Shown: in pieces, positions 8,226 through 18,000 of the stretch
How the letters are laid out: every line of letters begins with the position of its first letter
Numbering within the stretch: position 1 is the first letter of the stretch
Source of the DNA: an uncultured Bacteroidales bacterium
GTDB lineage: Bacteria > Bacteroidota > Bacteroidia > Bacteroidales > Paludibacteraceae
Direction: 5' to 3'
Assembly (NCBI GenBank): GCA_934667275.1
Contig: CAKULK010000007.1
Location: 1 to 64,000 of the forward strand
DNA: 64,000 nucleotides
Translations under genes and position numbers: made by a program
Notes under the pieces: generated by a model
Told to the model about the DNA's origin: nothing
What the model saw: the letters and a program-made list of their open reading frames with translations, nothing else
Database searches by the model: none

Positions 8226-8972
8226 ATGAAGAAGATAACCATCCTCGCAGTGCTACTCGCCACTGCCGTTAGTGCCACTTTTGCACAGAGCAACCCGCCC
8301 CAATTCATAGGGTTGCAGTTAGGCTTTGCCGAACCCATTACGCGCCTCAACGCACCCACACAGACTGATGTCACCAAACTCAGCACAACCACCATATACA
8401 ATGGCTTGAAGGTCGGCTTTGTGTATGACGCCACATTGGTAAAGGGTTTCGGATTCTCGATGGCACTCAACTACACCTTTGGCGCAGGTTCCACCGACTG
8501 GACGCAGAAATATACGGGTTCTCTATACCCCAAGACACGTACCCGTAGTTTCTACCACCAAGTGGAAATCCCTGTGGATTGGCAGTACAAGTTCGAGATT
8601 GCCAAACGCACATGGCTCATTCTCTATACGGGTCCGACCATCCAGTGCGGACTCGCCATGCAGGGCAAGGAATACGAACAGGATGATAGCGGCACCACTA
8701 CGCAGAACGCCGTTATCAACTACTACAACGCCGAGCCTTACTCCAAGGACGCCAATCCTGAGGGTGCGGGCGACCGTGCCTTGAAGCGCATGAACGTCAC
8801 ATGGGGCGTGGGCGCAGGCTTCCAATACGACCGCTATTTCATCCGCGGGGGATATGACTTCGGTATCATCAACCCCTACCATGCCCAGTCGTTCTCTGAC
8901 CAAGACATCTACACCCGTGGCCACTTCGACCAATGGCAGATAAAGTTGGGTATCTATCTGTGGGAGTTTTAA
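8226..8972 (+). CDS. Small outer-membrane beta-barrel protein (porin family)
   Basis: A 248-residue protein with a clear signal peptide (MKKITILAVLLATAVSATFAQ). The mature part alternates short amphipathic strands (GLKVGFVYDATLVKGFGFSMALNYTF, WGVGAGFQYDRYFIRGGYDFGI) and ends in Phe (IKLGIYLWEF), typical of a BAM-assembled 8-10 strand barrel. It starts 7 bp after the OstA-like gene and is probably co-transcribed with it and the SurA-like gene. Substrate or role unknown. Confidence 0.85.
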   Translation: MKKITILAVLLATAVSATFAQSNPPQFIGLQLGFAEPITRLNAPTQTDVTKLSTTTIYNGLKVGFVYDATLVKGFGFSMALNYTFGAGSTDWTQKYTGSLYPKTRTRSFYHQVEIPVDWQYKFEIAKRTWLILYTGPTIQCGLAMQGKEYEQDDSGTTTQNAVINYYNAEPYSKDANPEGAGDRALKRMNVTWGVGAGFQYDRYFIRGGYDFGIINPYHAQSFSDQDIYTRGHFDQWQIKLGIYLWEF

Positions 8973-9043
8973 CCATCCTTTTTACGCCTCAGAAAGCCCC
9001 GACTCTTCTTCGACAAAAACAGCAAGGGTGAAACGTAAGGCGG

Positions 9044-9130
9044 GTGCGCTTTGCGCACTGAGCGCCGTAGCGAAGCGAAAGCCTGTGGCTTGAGCAGAAC
9101 TCCTTGCGCGCAAGGGATAGCAAGGGATAG
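9044..9130. repeat. Cluster of GC-rich inverted repeats ending in tandem CAAGGGATAG
   Basis: Contains GTGCGC-TTT-GCGCAC (9044-9058), the 14-bp palindrome CCTTGCGCGCAAGG (9102-9115) and two tandem CAAGGGATAG units (9111-9130). More GC-rich than nearby intergenic DNA and resembling a REP-like or mosaic intergenic element. Related tandem units occur at 33353-33385 and 46183-46204. Confidence 0.6.
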
Positions 9131-9142
9131 GTTACCGCAAAA

Positions 9143-9174
9143 CAAAAAGGAGAGAAACCTTGTTTCTCTCCTTT
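9143..9174 (-). terminator. Terminator of tRNA-Gln
   Basis: Perfect 13-bp arms (9146-9158 and 9162-9174) with a 3-base loop; on the minus strand the stem is followed by TTTTTGTTTTG. It lies 2 bp after the tRNA 3' end. Confidence 0.9.
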
Positions 9175-9175
9175 G

Positions 9176-9246
9176 TTGCCTAACCAGGACTCGAACCCAG
9201 ACAGACAGAACCAGAATCTGTAGTGCTACCATTACACCATTAGGCA
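9176..9246 (-). tRNA. tRNA-Gln (anticodon CTG)
   Basis: The minus strand folds as a 71-nt cloverleaf. The acceptor is TGCCTAA/TTAGGCA with discriminator A, the D arm contains TGGTGTAATGGTAGCA, the anticodon stem is ACAGA/TCTGT around loop TTCTGGT (anticodon CTG, reading CAG), and the T loop is GGTTCGAGTCC. No CCA is encoded. It has its own promoter and terminator. Confidence 0.95.
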
Positions 9247-9334
9247 ATTTCTTTCGCACTTGAACCTACATCCGCACTCGCATTCCAAAGAACGATGAGC
9301 AGATAACGCCAAGTCCCTTATCCGAAAGCGGGTG

Positions 9335-9366
9335 CAAAGGTACTGCTTTTTTAGGAAACAACCAAA
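9335..9366 (-). promoter_or_regulatory. Promoter of tRNA-Gln
   Basis: On the minus strand TTTG (9363-9366) and TACCTTTG (9335-9342) have consensus spacing. Transcription would start about 80 bp upstream of the mature tRNA 5' end. Confidence 0.75.
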
Positions 9367-9400
9367 TTTTTCCGCAAAAAAGTACACTTTTTCAACAACA

Positions 9401-9437
9401 CAAACAAAAAAGAGCCTTGTAGGCTCTTTTTTGTTTG
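9401..9437 (-). terminator. Terminator of rplS
   Basis: Perfect 16-bp arms with core AAAAAAGAGCC/GGCTCTTTTTT and loop TTGTA. The A/T tracts would let it act in both directions. It ends the rplS transcript just before the tRNA promoter. Confidence 0.85.
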
Positions 9438-9490
9438 TCACCACTTCCGCACGAGGCGGAGACAAGAGGCATGCTCTCAAGCGACACCGA

Positions 9491-9844
9491 TTACTTCACG
9501 CGGCGCTCCGGAATACGGGCTTTCTTACCGGTGAGATTGCGCAAATAGTACAATTTAGCGCGACGTACCTTACCATACTTATTGATGGTAATCTTCTCGA
9601 TGAACGGGCTGTCCATAGGGAAAATACGCTCAACGCCGACATTGCCCGACACCTTGCGAACTGTGAAACGCTTCTTGTCCTGGCTGCCGTGAATAGCAAT
9701 CACATCGCCACGGAACTCCTGAATACGCTCCTTGTTACCCTCTTTAATACGATAAGCCACAGTGATTTGGTCACCTGCTTGAAACGCCGGAAACTCTTTC
9801 TTCTCGCCGGCAAATGCCTCTTCGGCAATTTTCATCAAATCCAT
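9491..9844 (-). CDS. rplS: 50S ribosomal protein L19
   Basis: 117 residues with the L19 signatures FQAGDQITVAYRIKEGNKERIQEFRGDVIAI and RKVSGNVGVERIFPMDSPFIEKI, and the basic end KKARIPERRVK. L19 sits at the 30S-50S interface. The start at 9844 (MDLMKIAEEAF) is usual for Bacteroidota. Monocistronic, with its own promoter (9949-9980) and terminator. Confidence 0.98.
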   Translation of the reverse strand: MDLMKIAEEAFAGEKKEFPAFQAGDQITVAYRIKEGNKERIQEFRGDVIAIHGSQDKKRFTVRKVSGNVGVERIFPMDSPFIEKITINKYGKVRRAKLYYLRNLTGKKARIPERRVK

Positions 9845-9948
9845 CTTATTGATTTTTAATGGGTTAACGGGCTATAGTATATACTACTGTTCGAGCCGCA
9901 ATATGCGCTCTAATCTGATCGCCAGAGACTATAGTCGAAAATCGGTCG

Positions 9949-9980
9949 CAAAGATACTACAAAAAACTGACCTGTGCAAA
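9949..9980 (-). promoter_or_regulatory. Promoter of rplS
   Basis: Minus-strand TTTG (9977-9980) and TATCTTTG (9949-9956) at consensus spacing, giving a leader of about 100 nt. Confidence 0.8.
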
Positions 9981-10010
9981 TAAAATCGCAAACAAAGTTT
10001 GTGTCAGAAC

Positions 10011-10961
10011 CTATCTGAAGTAAAATGCAATATACAAATTAGCACCGATGTTATCTGTACCCAAATGGAATCCGTGCGAAGCAGGAGCTATCTGTTCAGT
10101 AAATTTCTCCACTTGTTTCGTCTGCACATTCCATCCCTCGTAAATAGAGGTGCGAGAAGGATTTACTTCGTAGTACAAGCCCACGTTAACATTTGCACCG
10201 AGTGCAATCTTGGGTGCCACAAACCACTCTACGCCCACGCTACCATAAACACCAATCATGTGAATCAGTTTGTCAGCCTGCGACGACAAAAGACGTGCGT
10301 TAGGCATATAACCTGCCGTTGCACTATATGTCGGGGTAGGAATAAACGTACTGGTACTTGCATCTGCACTGATAGTCGGGGTTTGGTTCATCTCGGTAAT
10401 AGCATTACCATAGTTGAATCTGTAGGTGCGCTGTCCAAAAGCATAGTTCACGCCACCGCCGAAAACACCTTGTACGGGCCGAGTTTTACCAACGCGATAC
10501 TCCACGCCTACAGCGATACTACCATACGTAAGGTTAGCCTTGCGACTATCCACTACTTTTGCCTTGCTCAACGGGTCCAAGTAGAGTGCTTCATCATCGA
10601 GCACATAATGGTTTTCCGCTTTAGAAGTCAGACCTAACCCGATATTGGCTTTCAACCCCAATTTATCGGTAAGCATATACGAACCCATGACAGACACCAT
10701 CGGGTTGGCACCAATTGTTTTTTTCAACAACGGGTCGCCCGCCAATTTGTCCAAACTATTCTGTCCGGTATAGCCGCTCAACAAGTTGCCCACAAAAGTA
10801 GCCAATGGGTCAAGCGCAAAACCTACAGAGAAGTCGCCCTCAGCAGGCATCCATGTAGAATAGTCTTTTTGGGCTCTCTGCTCGGGAGTTTCTTTCTCAC
10901 GAGCCGCCATTGCAGGGACCGCCATAGCAGCCACAAGCAAAATACTGAGAATCTTCTTCAT
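10011..10961 (-). CDS. Outer-membrane beta-barrel protein
   Basis: 316 residues from ATG 10961, with signal peptide MKKILSILLVAAMAVPAMAA. The mature chain shows many barrel strands (ANPMVSVMGSYMLTDKLGLKANIGLGL, YGSIAVGVEYRV, GVYGSVGVEWFVAPKIALGANVNVGLYYEV) and ends ANLYIAFYFR with an aromatic near the terminus. I cannot assign a specific family. It lies 23 bp downstream of the lipoprotein gene and shares its transcript, so the pair may form one outer-membrane complex. Confidence 0.8.
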   Translation of the reverse strand: MKKILSILLVAAMAVPAMAAREKETPEQRAQKDYSTWMPAEGDFSVGFALDPLATFVGNLLSGYTGQNSLDKLAGDPLLKKTIGANPMVSVMGSYMLTDKLGLKANIGLGLTSKAENHYVLDDEALYLDPLSKAKVVDSRKANLTYGSIAVGVEYRVGKTRPVQGVFGGGVNYAFGQRTYRFNYGNAITEMNQTPTISADASTSTFIPTPTYSATAGYMPNARLLSSQADKLIHMIGVYGSVGVEWFVAPKIALGANVNVGLYYEVNPSRTSIYEGWNVQTKQVEKFTEQIAPASHGFHLGTDNIGANLYIAFYFR

Positions 10962-10984
10962 AATCAATTATGTATTAGAAGTGA

Positions 10985-12061
10985 TTAGTATGCCCAACCA
11001 AGCGGGTTAAGAGATTTGTATATCATGATACCCTTATCGTTTGCCTTGTCGATGTCAGGATTTCCGATACCATAGATAGTCTCCTTTGCGTAATCAGGAA
11101 CGAATTCCACTACCAAATCACTTACTACGCAACCAATCAACAGCGAACCGTCAGACAAAGGTTTCTGAACCTCACCGCGCTCGAAATAACCGGATACTTC
11201 TTGAGTCTTGCTGAGATATTTCTTTTCATCGTCATCATATTTCTCGTAATAGTGGCTAATTTTGTTGAGATATGATTTTGCCTCGATTTTCACTTCGGTT
11301 TTGTTGATATCCCAAGCGTCATACAAGTCAGCAGTAAGTTCGTATGCTCCGCCGGCACCGGTAGTGAGGTTGTAAATCAGTTCTTGACCATTGAACTTGG
11401 TATCCGTATTGGTGAAAGTAGCCACGAGCGTAACTGTCTGGGTAGCATTGTTGGTACCTACCACGCCGTAGTAACCTTTATCAGGATTCTCTTTGTCCAC
11501 ATATTCTTTTTTCTCGAATTTCTCGACAATTTTACCCGATACTTTTACTTTCTGGTTGCGTGTGAGAATAGGTTTCTCTACATCTTTGGTAACAATCATG
11601 TTGGCAGCGGTAAACACTTTGCCACTCTCGATATCAACAGAAGTAGATTCCTCGGTAAAGGAAACCTCTACTTCTTGGATAACCCCGTTAACCAGATCGT
11701 AATACTTGCCTACGAACGGACGAGTGTAAACATTCATACCGGCAATAGCCTCTTGTCCCACAGGAATTTCCACTTTATAGAAACCATTGGCATCACAAAC
11801 AGCCTCAAAGAACTTTTGTCCTCCGGCAGCATCTTTGTCATACTTTTGATAATCCACTTTGACAGCTACTGCTACGCCCTCAGCGGGTTTGTTGAGTTTG
11901 GCAAAACCCGTACCCTCTTGTATATATCCTAAATCGATATATACATAACCCTGCACTGTGGCTTTGGTTTTGATGTCATCAAAGTCCAGTTCCGATTGTT
12001 TTTGGCAGCCTACGAGTGCCAAAGCGGCAGCAAAGGCTGCCAGAAAGAAAGATTTCTTCAT
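10985..12061 (-). CDS. Surface or periplasmic lipoprotein with transthyretin-like repeats
   Basis: 358 residues with signal and lipobox LALVGC (lipidated Cys19). The mature part looks like two beta-sandwich (carboxypeptidase-regulatory/transthyretin-like) repeats: one near 35-150 (ATVQGYVYIDLG...GFYKVEIPVGQ) and one near 180-265 (KVKVSGKIVEKFEK...GGAYELTADLYDAW). No catalytic motif is visible. It is first in a two-gene operon with the barrel at 10011-10961, behind a consensus promoter at 12137-12168. Confidence 0.8.
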   Translation of the reverse strand: MKKSFFLAAFAAALALVGCQKQSELDFDDIKTKATVQGYVYIDLGYIQEGTGFAKLNKPAEGVAVAVKVDYQKYDKDAAGGQKFFEAVCDANGFYKVEIPVGQEAIAGMNVYTRPFVGKYYDLVNGVIQEVEVSFTEESTSVDIESGKVFTAANMIVTKDVEKPILTRNQKVKVSGKIVEKFEKKEYVDKENPDKGYYGVVGTNNATQTVTLVATFTNTDTKFNGQELIYNLTTGAGGAYELTADLYDAWDINKTEVKIEAKSYLNKISHYYEKYDDDEKKYLSKTQEVSGYFERGEVQKPLSDGSLLIGCVVSDLVVEFVPDYAKETIYGIGNPDIDKANDKGIMIYKSLNPLGWAY

Positions 12062-12136
12062 AAAATAATGAATTTAGTAGGTTAATATTGTTGGTTATTG
12101 TTGGACAATAGAATATGATTTTTCTATTTTCGACAG

Positions 12137-12168
12137 CAAAGGTATAGTTAATTTGTGAGATGTGCAAA
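12137..12168 (-). promoter_or_regulatory. Promoter of the lipoprotein/barrel operon
   Basis: Minus-strand TTTG (12165-12168) and TACCTTTG (12137-12144) at consensus spacing, about 75 bp before the lipoprotein ATG. Confidence 0.8.
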
Positions 12169-12292
12169 TTTTATGTTGTTTTTTGCATAGATATATTATT
12201 TTTTTGCACAGAAAAGTGTTATAAAACAATATAAATCACCACTACTGTCCCATTAAAATTAGGAATTGTTCTTTGAAATATTTGTAGATTCG

Positions 12293-12460
12293 TCAGTTAC
12301 GCAGATTTTTCGAGTCAACGGATTGATTTTTGCAAACTCGCAAAGGAGTAGAATCGATAAATGAAATTCCGGTACATTCTGCCATTAGAATGGTCTTCAC
12401 AAAGTAGCCGAGTTGCAGTACTACGGATTGTTGCCTTTCTACAAATCGATCATATAATAA
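12293..12460 (-). pseudogene. IS982-family transposase remnant
   Basis: The minus strand reads YDRFVERQQSVVLQLGYF, then VKTILMAECTGISFIDSTPL and RVCKNQ, before a stop at 12293. 'GISFIDSTPLRVCKNQ' is the conserved block around the first catalytic Asp of IS982-family transposases. The rest of the DDE domain, the start and the C-terminus are missing, so it is dead. The flank 12239-12284 (ACTACTGTCCCATTAAAATT...) could be an old element end. The rest of 12169-12560 holds nothing else I can identify. Confidence 0.75.
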
Positions 12461-12560
12461 AACAGAATGATTCTTATATCGAACTCACGTTAAATACTAT
12501 CTTTTGCACAAGTAACACACCTTTTTCTCACAACTGAACAATCGTTCGATATATTTTCTC

Positions 12561-12568
12561 TATCTTTG
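12561..12568 (+). promoter_or_regulatory. -7 element of the SDR/ALDH operon promoter
   Basis: TATCTTTG is a consensus -7 element 34 bp before the SDR start codon. The -33 position is a poor match, so strength is uncertain. Confidence 0.6.
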
Positions 12569-12602
12569 CCGCGGTATTAGTTACAAAAAAAGAGTATTAA
12601 TT

Positions 12603-13439
12603 ATGTCAAAAATCAAAGGAAAGAACGTATTAATCACGGGCGGTGCATCCGGTATCGGCAAGATTATGGGACGTATGGCATTAGAGAAAGGTGCACGCAC
12701 GCTCATCATTTGGGATATCAATTCCGAGAACATGAATGCAGTGGCCAAATCATTGGCAGACAAAGGTTTAGTCCGTGCATACCGAGTAGATGTAACCAAC
12801 AGCGATGCCGTTGTGGCAACCTACAAACAAGTGAAACGCGACTGCGGTAGTGTGGACATTCTCATAAATTGTGCAGGTATTGTGCGCGGCAACAGCACCT
12901 TTGAGCAACAAACCGTTCAAGATATCCGTTTGACAATGGAGGTGAACACCATTGCACCAATGGTGCTATCGCTGCAAGTACTGCCCGATATGCTTGCCAA
13001 CGACTGCGGGCATATTTGCAATATCGCATCAGCAGCAGGTATGATTTCCAACCCGAAGATGTCGGTATATGCAGCCAGCAAATGGGCAGTCATTGGTTGG
13101 AGCGATTCGATGCGTATTGAACTGCACGAACGCGGAAAAGATGTACATGTCACCACAGTAGCCCCCTATTACATCAATACCGGTATGTTTGACGGCGTAC
13201 AGTCGCCGATATTCCCTATATTGAAACCGGAACCGACCGCACGCAAAATTCTGCGTGCTATTGAGCGCAACCAGGACTTCTGTGGTATTCCATGGAGTTT
13301 TCATTTTATCCGTTTCATGCAGGGTATTATGCCCACAAAGATGTTCGACTTCGTGTTTGGCACGATTTTTGGCATTTTCCACGCGATGGACCACTTCACC
13401 GGACGCAAGACCAAACAGACAGATTCGAAGTGTGCCTAA
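12603..13439 (+). CDS. Short-chain dehydrogenase/reductase
   Basis: 278 residues with a full classical SDR core: cofactor loop TGGASGIG (12-19), NCAG (89-92), catalytic Ser in IASAAG (about 143) and YAASK (156-160). The acidic residue after strand 2 (WDIN) suggests NAD(H). The extended C-terminus with hydrophobic stretches (FIRFMQGIMPTKMFDFVFGTIFGIFHAMDH) resembles membrane-associated retinol-dehydrogenase-like SDRs acting on lipophilic alcohols. It is followed 26 bp later by a class 3 aldehyde dehydrogenase, so an alcohol to aldehyde to acid path for fatty substrates is a fair inference. Confidence 0.92.
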   Translation: MSKIKGKNVLITGGASGIGKIMGRMALEKGARTLIIWDINSENMNAVAKSLADKGLVRAYRVDVTNSDAVVATYKQVKRDCGSVDILINCAGIVRGNSTFEQQTVQDIRLTMEVNTIAPMVLSLQVLPDMLANDCGHICNIASAAGMISNPKMSVYAASKWAVIGWSDSMRIELHERGKDVHVTTVAPYYINTGMFDGVQSPIFPILKPEPTARKILRAIERNQDFCGIPWSFHFIRFMQGIMPTKMFDFVFGTIFGIFHAMDHFTGRKTKQTDSKCA

Positions 13440-13465
13440 ATACCCGCAGACAATCACTGACAACA

Positions 13466-14836
13466 ATGAAAACTATCACACAAACAGACATTTCACGCAT
13501 AGTTGAAGCCCAACGTGCTTTTTTCCGTGAAGGAAAGACATTAGAGCGCACCTATCGCGAAACACAACTTCATCGGTTGGAACAAGCGATACGAACCCAT
13601 GAGCAAGCCTTGACTGAGGCCTTATGGACAGACCTTCACAAGTCTTACGAAGAGGCATACCTCACTGAGTTCAGTATCGTGTATGGTGAGATACACAATC
13701 ACCTTCGCCACCTGCGTCATTGGATGCGTCCTGAGCGGAAACCATCACCACTAAGCCTATGGCCTGCCAAGAGCCGAGTGGTGAGTGAGCCATTGGGCAC
13801 CACGCTTATAATCGCGCCATGGAACTACCCCGTGCAACTGCTGCTCAACCCTTTGGTTGGGGCTATCTCATCGGGTTGCACCGCCGTATTGAAGCCTTCG
13901 CCCTACACGCCCAACGTGTCGCATGTCCTCACGCAATTAATCAAAGACGCTTTTCAAGAGCAGTATATCGCTATTGTGGAAGGACATCGAGAGGTGAATG
14001 CACTGCTACTCAATGAACGTTGGGACTTGATTTTCTTCACAGGAAGCCCCGTACTCGGGCGTAAGGTGATGGCTGCAGCGGCTCCAAACCTCACACCGGT
14101 AGTCTTGGAACTGGGAGGCAAAAGTCCTTGTATCATTGACCGCGATGCCGACCTCGCCATTGCTGCACGCCGCGTAGCATGGGGCAAAGTCCTCAACGCG
14201 GGGCAGACATGCATAGCCCCGGACTACCTGCTTGTGCATCAATCCGTACAGAAAGAATTTCTGCACTTGTTGGCACAAGAATTCGAAACGTTGCTTGGCA
14301 AAGACCCAAGGCAAAGCGAACACTTCGTGCGCATTGTCAGCAACTGCGCCTTTGAACGTCTAATAGGCTACCTGCATGATGGAGATATAGCCTACGGTGG
14401 CAACTACGATATACAAGAACGCTATCTCTCTCCTACTCTACTCACCAATGTATCTCCCGATTCGCCCGTGATGCAGGAAGAGATATTCGGTCCGATATTC
14501 CCCGTACTGACATTTAATGAGTTAGATAAGGCCGTCCGCTTCGTTACCAACAGAGAAAAGCCGTTGGCACTCTACTATTTTGGCACACAAGGCAAATTTG
14601 TGGTGAAACACACCTCTGCCGGCGGCACATGCATCAATGACACCATTATGCACATTGCCAACCACCACGTACCTTTTGGCGGCGTGGGCAACTCGGGTAT
14701 GGCAGCATACCATGGGAAGGATAGTTTCCTTGTATTCAGCCACCGCCGTGCCGTCATCACCACGCCATCGTGGATAGATATGCCGTTCCGATATATGCCC
14801 TACAAGATGTTTGCGTTTGTCAAACATCTTGTATAG
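13466..14836 (+). CDS. Class 3 (fatty) aldehyde dehydrogenase
   Basis: 456 residues, NAD(P)-dependent oxidation of aldehydes to acids. Motifs: APWNYP (117-122), FTGSPVLGRK (191-200), catalytic Glu in ELGGKSP (215-221), catalytic Cys249 in GQTCIAPDY, EEIFGPIFPV and the tail FSHRRAVITTP. Length and the GQTCIAPDY form are those of ALDH3-type enzymes, which favour medium/long-chain aldehydes. The start at 13466 (MKTITQTD) gives a normal N-terminus. The hydrophobic C-terminus (MPYKMFAFVKHLV) may touch the membrane. Downstream member of the SDR operon; ends in a strong terminator. Confidence 0.93.
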   Translation: MKTITQTDISRIVEAQRAFFREGKTLERTYRETQLHRLEQAIRTHEQALTEALWTDLHKSYEEAYLTEFSIVYGEIHNHLRHLRHWMRPERKPSPLSLWPAKSRVVSEPLGTTLIIAPWNYPVQLLLNPLVGAISSGCTAVLKPSPYTPNVSHVLTQLIKDAFQEQYIAIVEGHREVNALLLNERWDLIFFTGSPVLGRKVMAAAAPNLTPVVLELGGKSPCIIDRDADLAIAARRVAWGKVLNAGQTCIAPDYLLVHQSVQKEFLHLLAQEFETLLGKDPRQSEHFVRIVSNCAFERLIGYLHDGDIAYGGNYDIQERYLSPTLLTNVSPDSPVMQEEIFGPIFPVLTFNELDKAVRFVTNREKPLALYYFGTQGKFVVKHTSAGGTCINDTIMHIANHHVPFGGVGNSGMAAYHGKDSFLVFSHRRAVITTPSWIDMPFRYMPYKMFAFVKHLV

Positions 14837-14860
14837 AGTTATCAAAGAAACTCACAAGAC

Positions 14861-14893
14861 AATGGCTGCCAAAAATAACTTTTGGCAGCCATT
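14861..14893 (+). terminator. Terminator of the SDR/ALDH operon
   Basis: Perfect 14-bp arms (14861-14874, 14880-14893; AATGGCTGCCAAAA) with a 5-base loop, 24 bp after the ALDH stop. Confidence 0.85.
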
Positions 14894-14956
14894 TGTTGTC
14901 CCTTATCGTTTAAGGTATGCGACACCTATAGACCAGTTATTCCCATATATAGATGC

Positions 14957-14990
14957 AAAAAGTTGCCTAACATATGTTAGGCAACTTTTT
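14957..14990. terminator. Bidirectional terminator, perfect 34-bp palindrome
   Basis: Arms 14957-14973 and 14974-14990 are exact inverted repeats, starting AAAAA and ending TTTTT, with core GTTGCCTAACAT. It lies 17 bp past the 3' end of the left giant gene and can end both that operon and any read-through from the ALDH side. Confidence 0.85.
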
Positions 14991-15007
14991 CTACATAAAC
15001 ATTTAAG

Positions 15008-18000
15008 TTATCTCACTATCAATTTGGATTGGAATACCTGTCCATTGGATGTGACGGTTACCAAGTAAGCACCTGCTACTGGGATACCCGGTATCGTGAT
15101 AGGACTTTGAACATTCTCTGTACGATAGATGCGGGTACCTGTGGTAGATACTACCTCAACCACTGCATCGGTCGCAAATGAGCCCAATACGCGGATGTCT
15201 TGTCCAGCCTCTACTGGGTTCGGTGCAATAGCCAAACTGCTTGCGAATACAGAGTGCAGACCGGTAGGTTCGCCTACTACGATAGTCAGAGTAGCAACAC
15301 CGCAATTGAGTTTTACTTCGTGAGTGTAAGTGCCCTCTGCTGTACCTGCAGGCAGGATTTCCACATCGTTCAGAACGTATGGCAACCCGTCCACGGTAAT
15401 AGAGTCAACCCATGCCATGTGTTCAGCATCTGCTACCATCAAGTGGAGTGCGATGATACTGTCGCAGCCATACTGTGATTGCAACGGCAAGCGGTAGTTT
15501 CCTGTACGACTCATACCTTTGAACGGATCTTTGTCATAAGTCTCGCCATTGCAGATGAGAGCACGGATTTGAGTTTCCTCGTTAGGTACTTCGTAAACAT
15601 TCATCTTTGCCAACGAGTCGCAACCGTTGATAGTGATGATGCGTTCGTAGTTGCCTTCTGTCGCAATGGTGGTGTCACCAAATACTACGGTAGCACCCGG
15701 GCACAGATAGACGGTTTCTGCTTCACCTTTTGCCATCTCCTGTACGGTGAGGTGAAGAGTTACGATGCTGTCACAACCTGTGATGGCAGACGTAGTGGTG
15801 CAAGTGTAGTTGCCCGATGTATAGTATTGCTCGCCGCAGAAGTCCACATACTTGCCATAGCAGATGCTAACGGCAGTGTCGGCATATACCTTCGGAGTAA
15901 CATTCAGACGCAATTCCGCTACACTATCGCAAGCATTGCTGCCCGGTACTTTCTGCTTGATAACGGTGGACTTGGTGGCCACAACATTGAAGTTGTTGGC
16001 ATCGTAGGTGGTACCCTCGCAGATAGTGGTGTCGATAACCGTGTGGGCGTCTTCCTTAACGGTCAAGTTCATCTGGTTGAGCGAACTACCATCCTTAGAA
16101 GGTTTGAATGAGATGTAACTCATCGTCTTTCCTACAACATAGTCATTCACGTCAATAGAGAAGTTGGCATCCGAGAAATCTTCCCAACGGCAAACCTCTT
16201 GTTCATAGATGTTAGGCGTATAGGTGCTAACAAGTACATTGTCCATGTGGATATCGTTGTCTGCGTTCTTCTCGGTAGTCTCAGCATAGAAACCGATGTT
16301 GATAATCTTGCCGGCGAACTTGCTGAGGTCAATGAAGACAACCTCGCCACCGAACTTAGACGATATTTGGTTGTATTCATATTGAGGTTCTACATAGACG
16401 GTGTCACCGGTGGACGTAATATGAATAGGGAACGGACGATTTGCCCAAACGGTCAGGTCTTCGCTCTTCCATGTAGCCTTGTTATCTTCCGAGATGGCAA
16501 CTACCAATGCATCGTCCACACCGGTTACTCGGTCGGGCTCTGCACCTGTGTGGTTAGCACCTTCGGTCATACTGAGGTTGAACGATAGTGCCAACTTGGT
16601 GCCTTCTGCAACGGAGGTCAAGTCGATTTGCGGAGTAACTAACCAAGGATTCATACCACCGGTGCCATATTGGTAAACGTTCACTATCATGTGTCCGCTA
16701 TTCATACCGACACTAACCGGTGAGCGTCTCCATGCATTGGATGCCGTTATGCCTACTTCATTGCCAATAGCCCCTGCTGTGGTGTCGCACACCTCAACCA
16801 TTCGTTTGCTATAGCGACTCCAACCGGTCGGGTAGGTGACTGCTGCACGGAAATCCTCTGTGAACGGAATACCACCCATGGTCATAAAGGAACCTACAGC
16901 ACCCCATTCCGAGTAGTTGTCCTCTCCACATACAGAGCGGAGACGGTAATACAACGTAGTAGCCGACGGGAGATTGGTCAGTTGCAGTTCGTTCTTATCT
17001 TTCTCTACAACCACATCTTGTATGATGGCGTTGGTAGTGAAATCTTCGTTGGTCGCGATTTGTACGTTCACTGCATTTCCTCCGCTGTTCCATGCTAACT
17101 TGGCTGTAGTGGACTTGATGTCAGATATCACATCACGCGAAGGACGGAAGCAATAGCCAGCAGGCAATACCTCTAAATCGTCAATATAGAAGTTGCTTGT
17201 TGCTGTCGCCTTTGACTTGGCATAGAATACCACTTTATGTCCATCAAACTTATCCAATGATATCAGATATTCCCTCCAAAATTCGTTCTCGTCGTCTGTG
17301 TAGAGGTCGCTAGTAGTGACAATTGTATTATAGGCAATAGAATCCAATATCTGAATGGTATTGATATCCTCTTCGTCCGTCATAATACCAAGATACAATT
17401 TCCTATCATATGCTTTGTTAGCCACCATCTTCTTGCTACTCTTTGTAGCATGTGCTGCACGTCCGAAGAAATGCAATTGCAATCCCTTCATAGAACCTTC
17501 AATGCGCGGCATCACTGCATACGCATCAACCATAGTCTTTCCCGATGATGCATACGTGGTGCTGAACTTCATGGAACGAGCCGTTGTTTCGGTGGATCCT
17601 TGAGCAAATATATTCGTTTTATTATTCGCAATTGCATAAGGCATCTCACTTTGTGAAGGCACACTAATGACCCCTGTAGCACTCGTTTTACGTCCACCGA
17701 CTTTCCAACAATTAGGTATGAGATATGAAGCACTGGCACCATACTGATACAAGTCATCCTCAAAGTTCCAAACAGCCTCTTCTTGTGGAAAGTCTGCACA
17801 AGGTGTAGCGAAATGAATCTCAGTCCAGTCTCCACTTTCCTCCTCGGAGCAGATATTGCGCACGCGGAGCAGGTAGGTGGTATTGGGTACTAAGTTGCCG
17901 ATATGCATTCGTGTTTGATACGCAATCTTGGCAGCACTAATAGTGCTATCCAATGCAAGAATGGTGTCGTTCTCATAGAGTTGGACATTCCATTTCAGTT

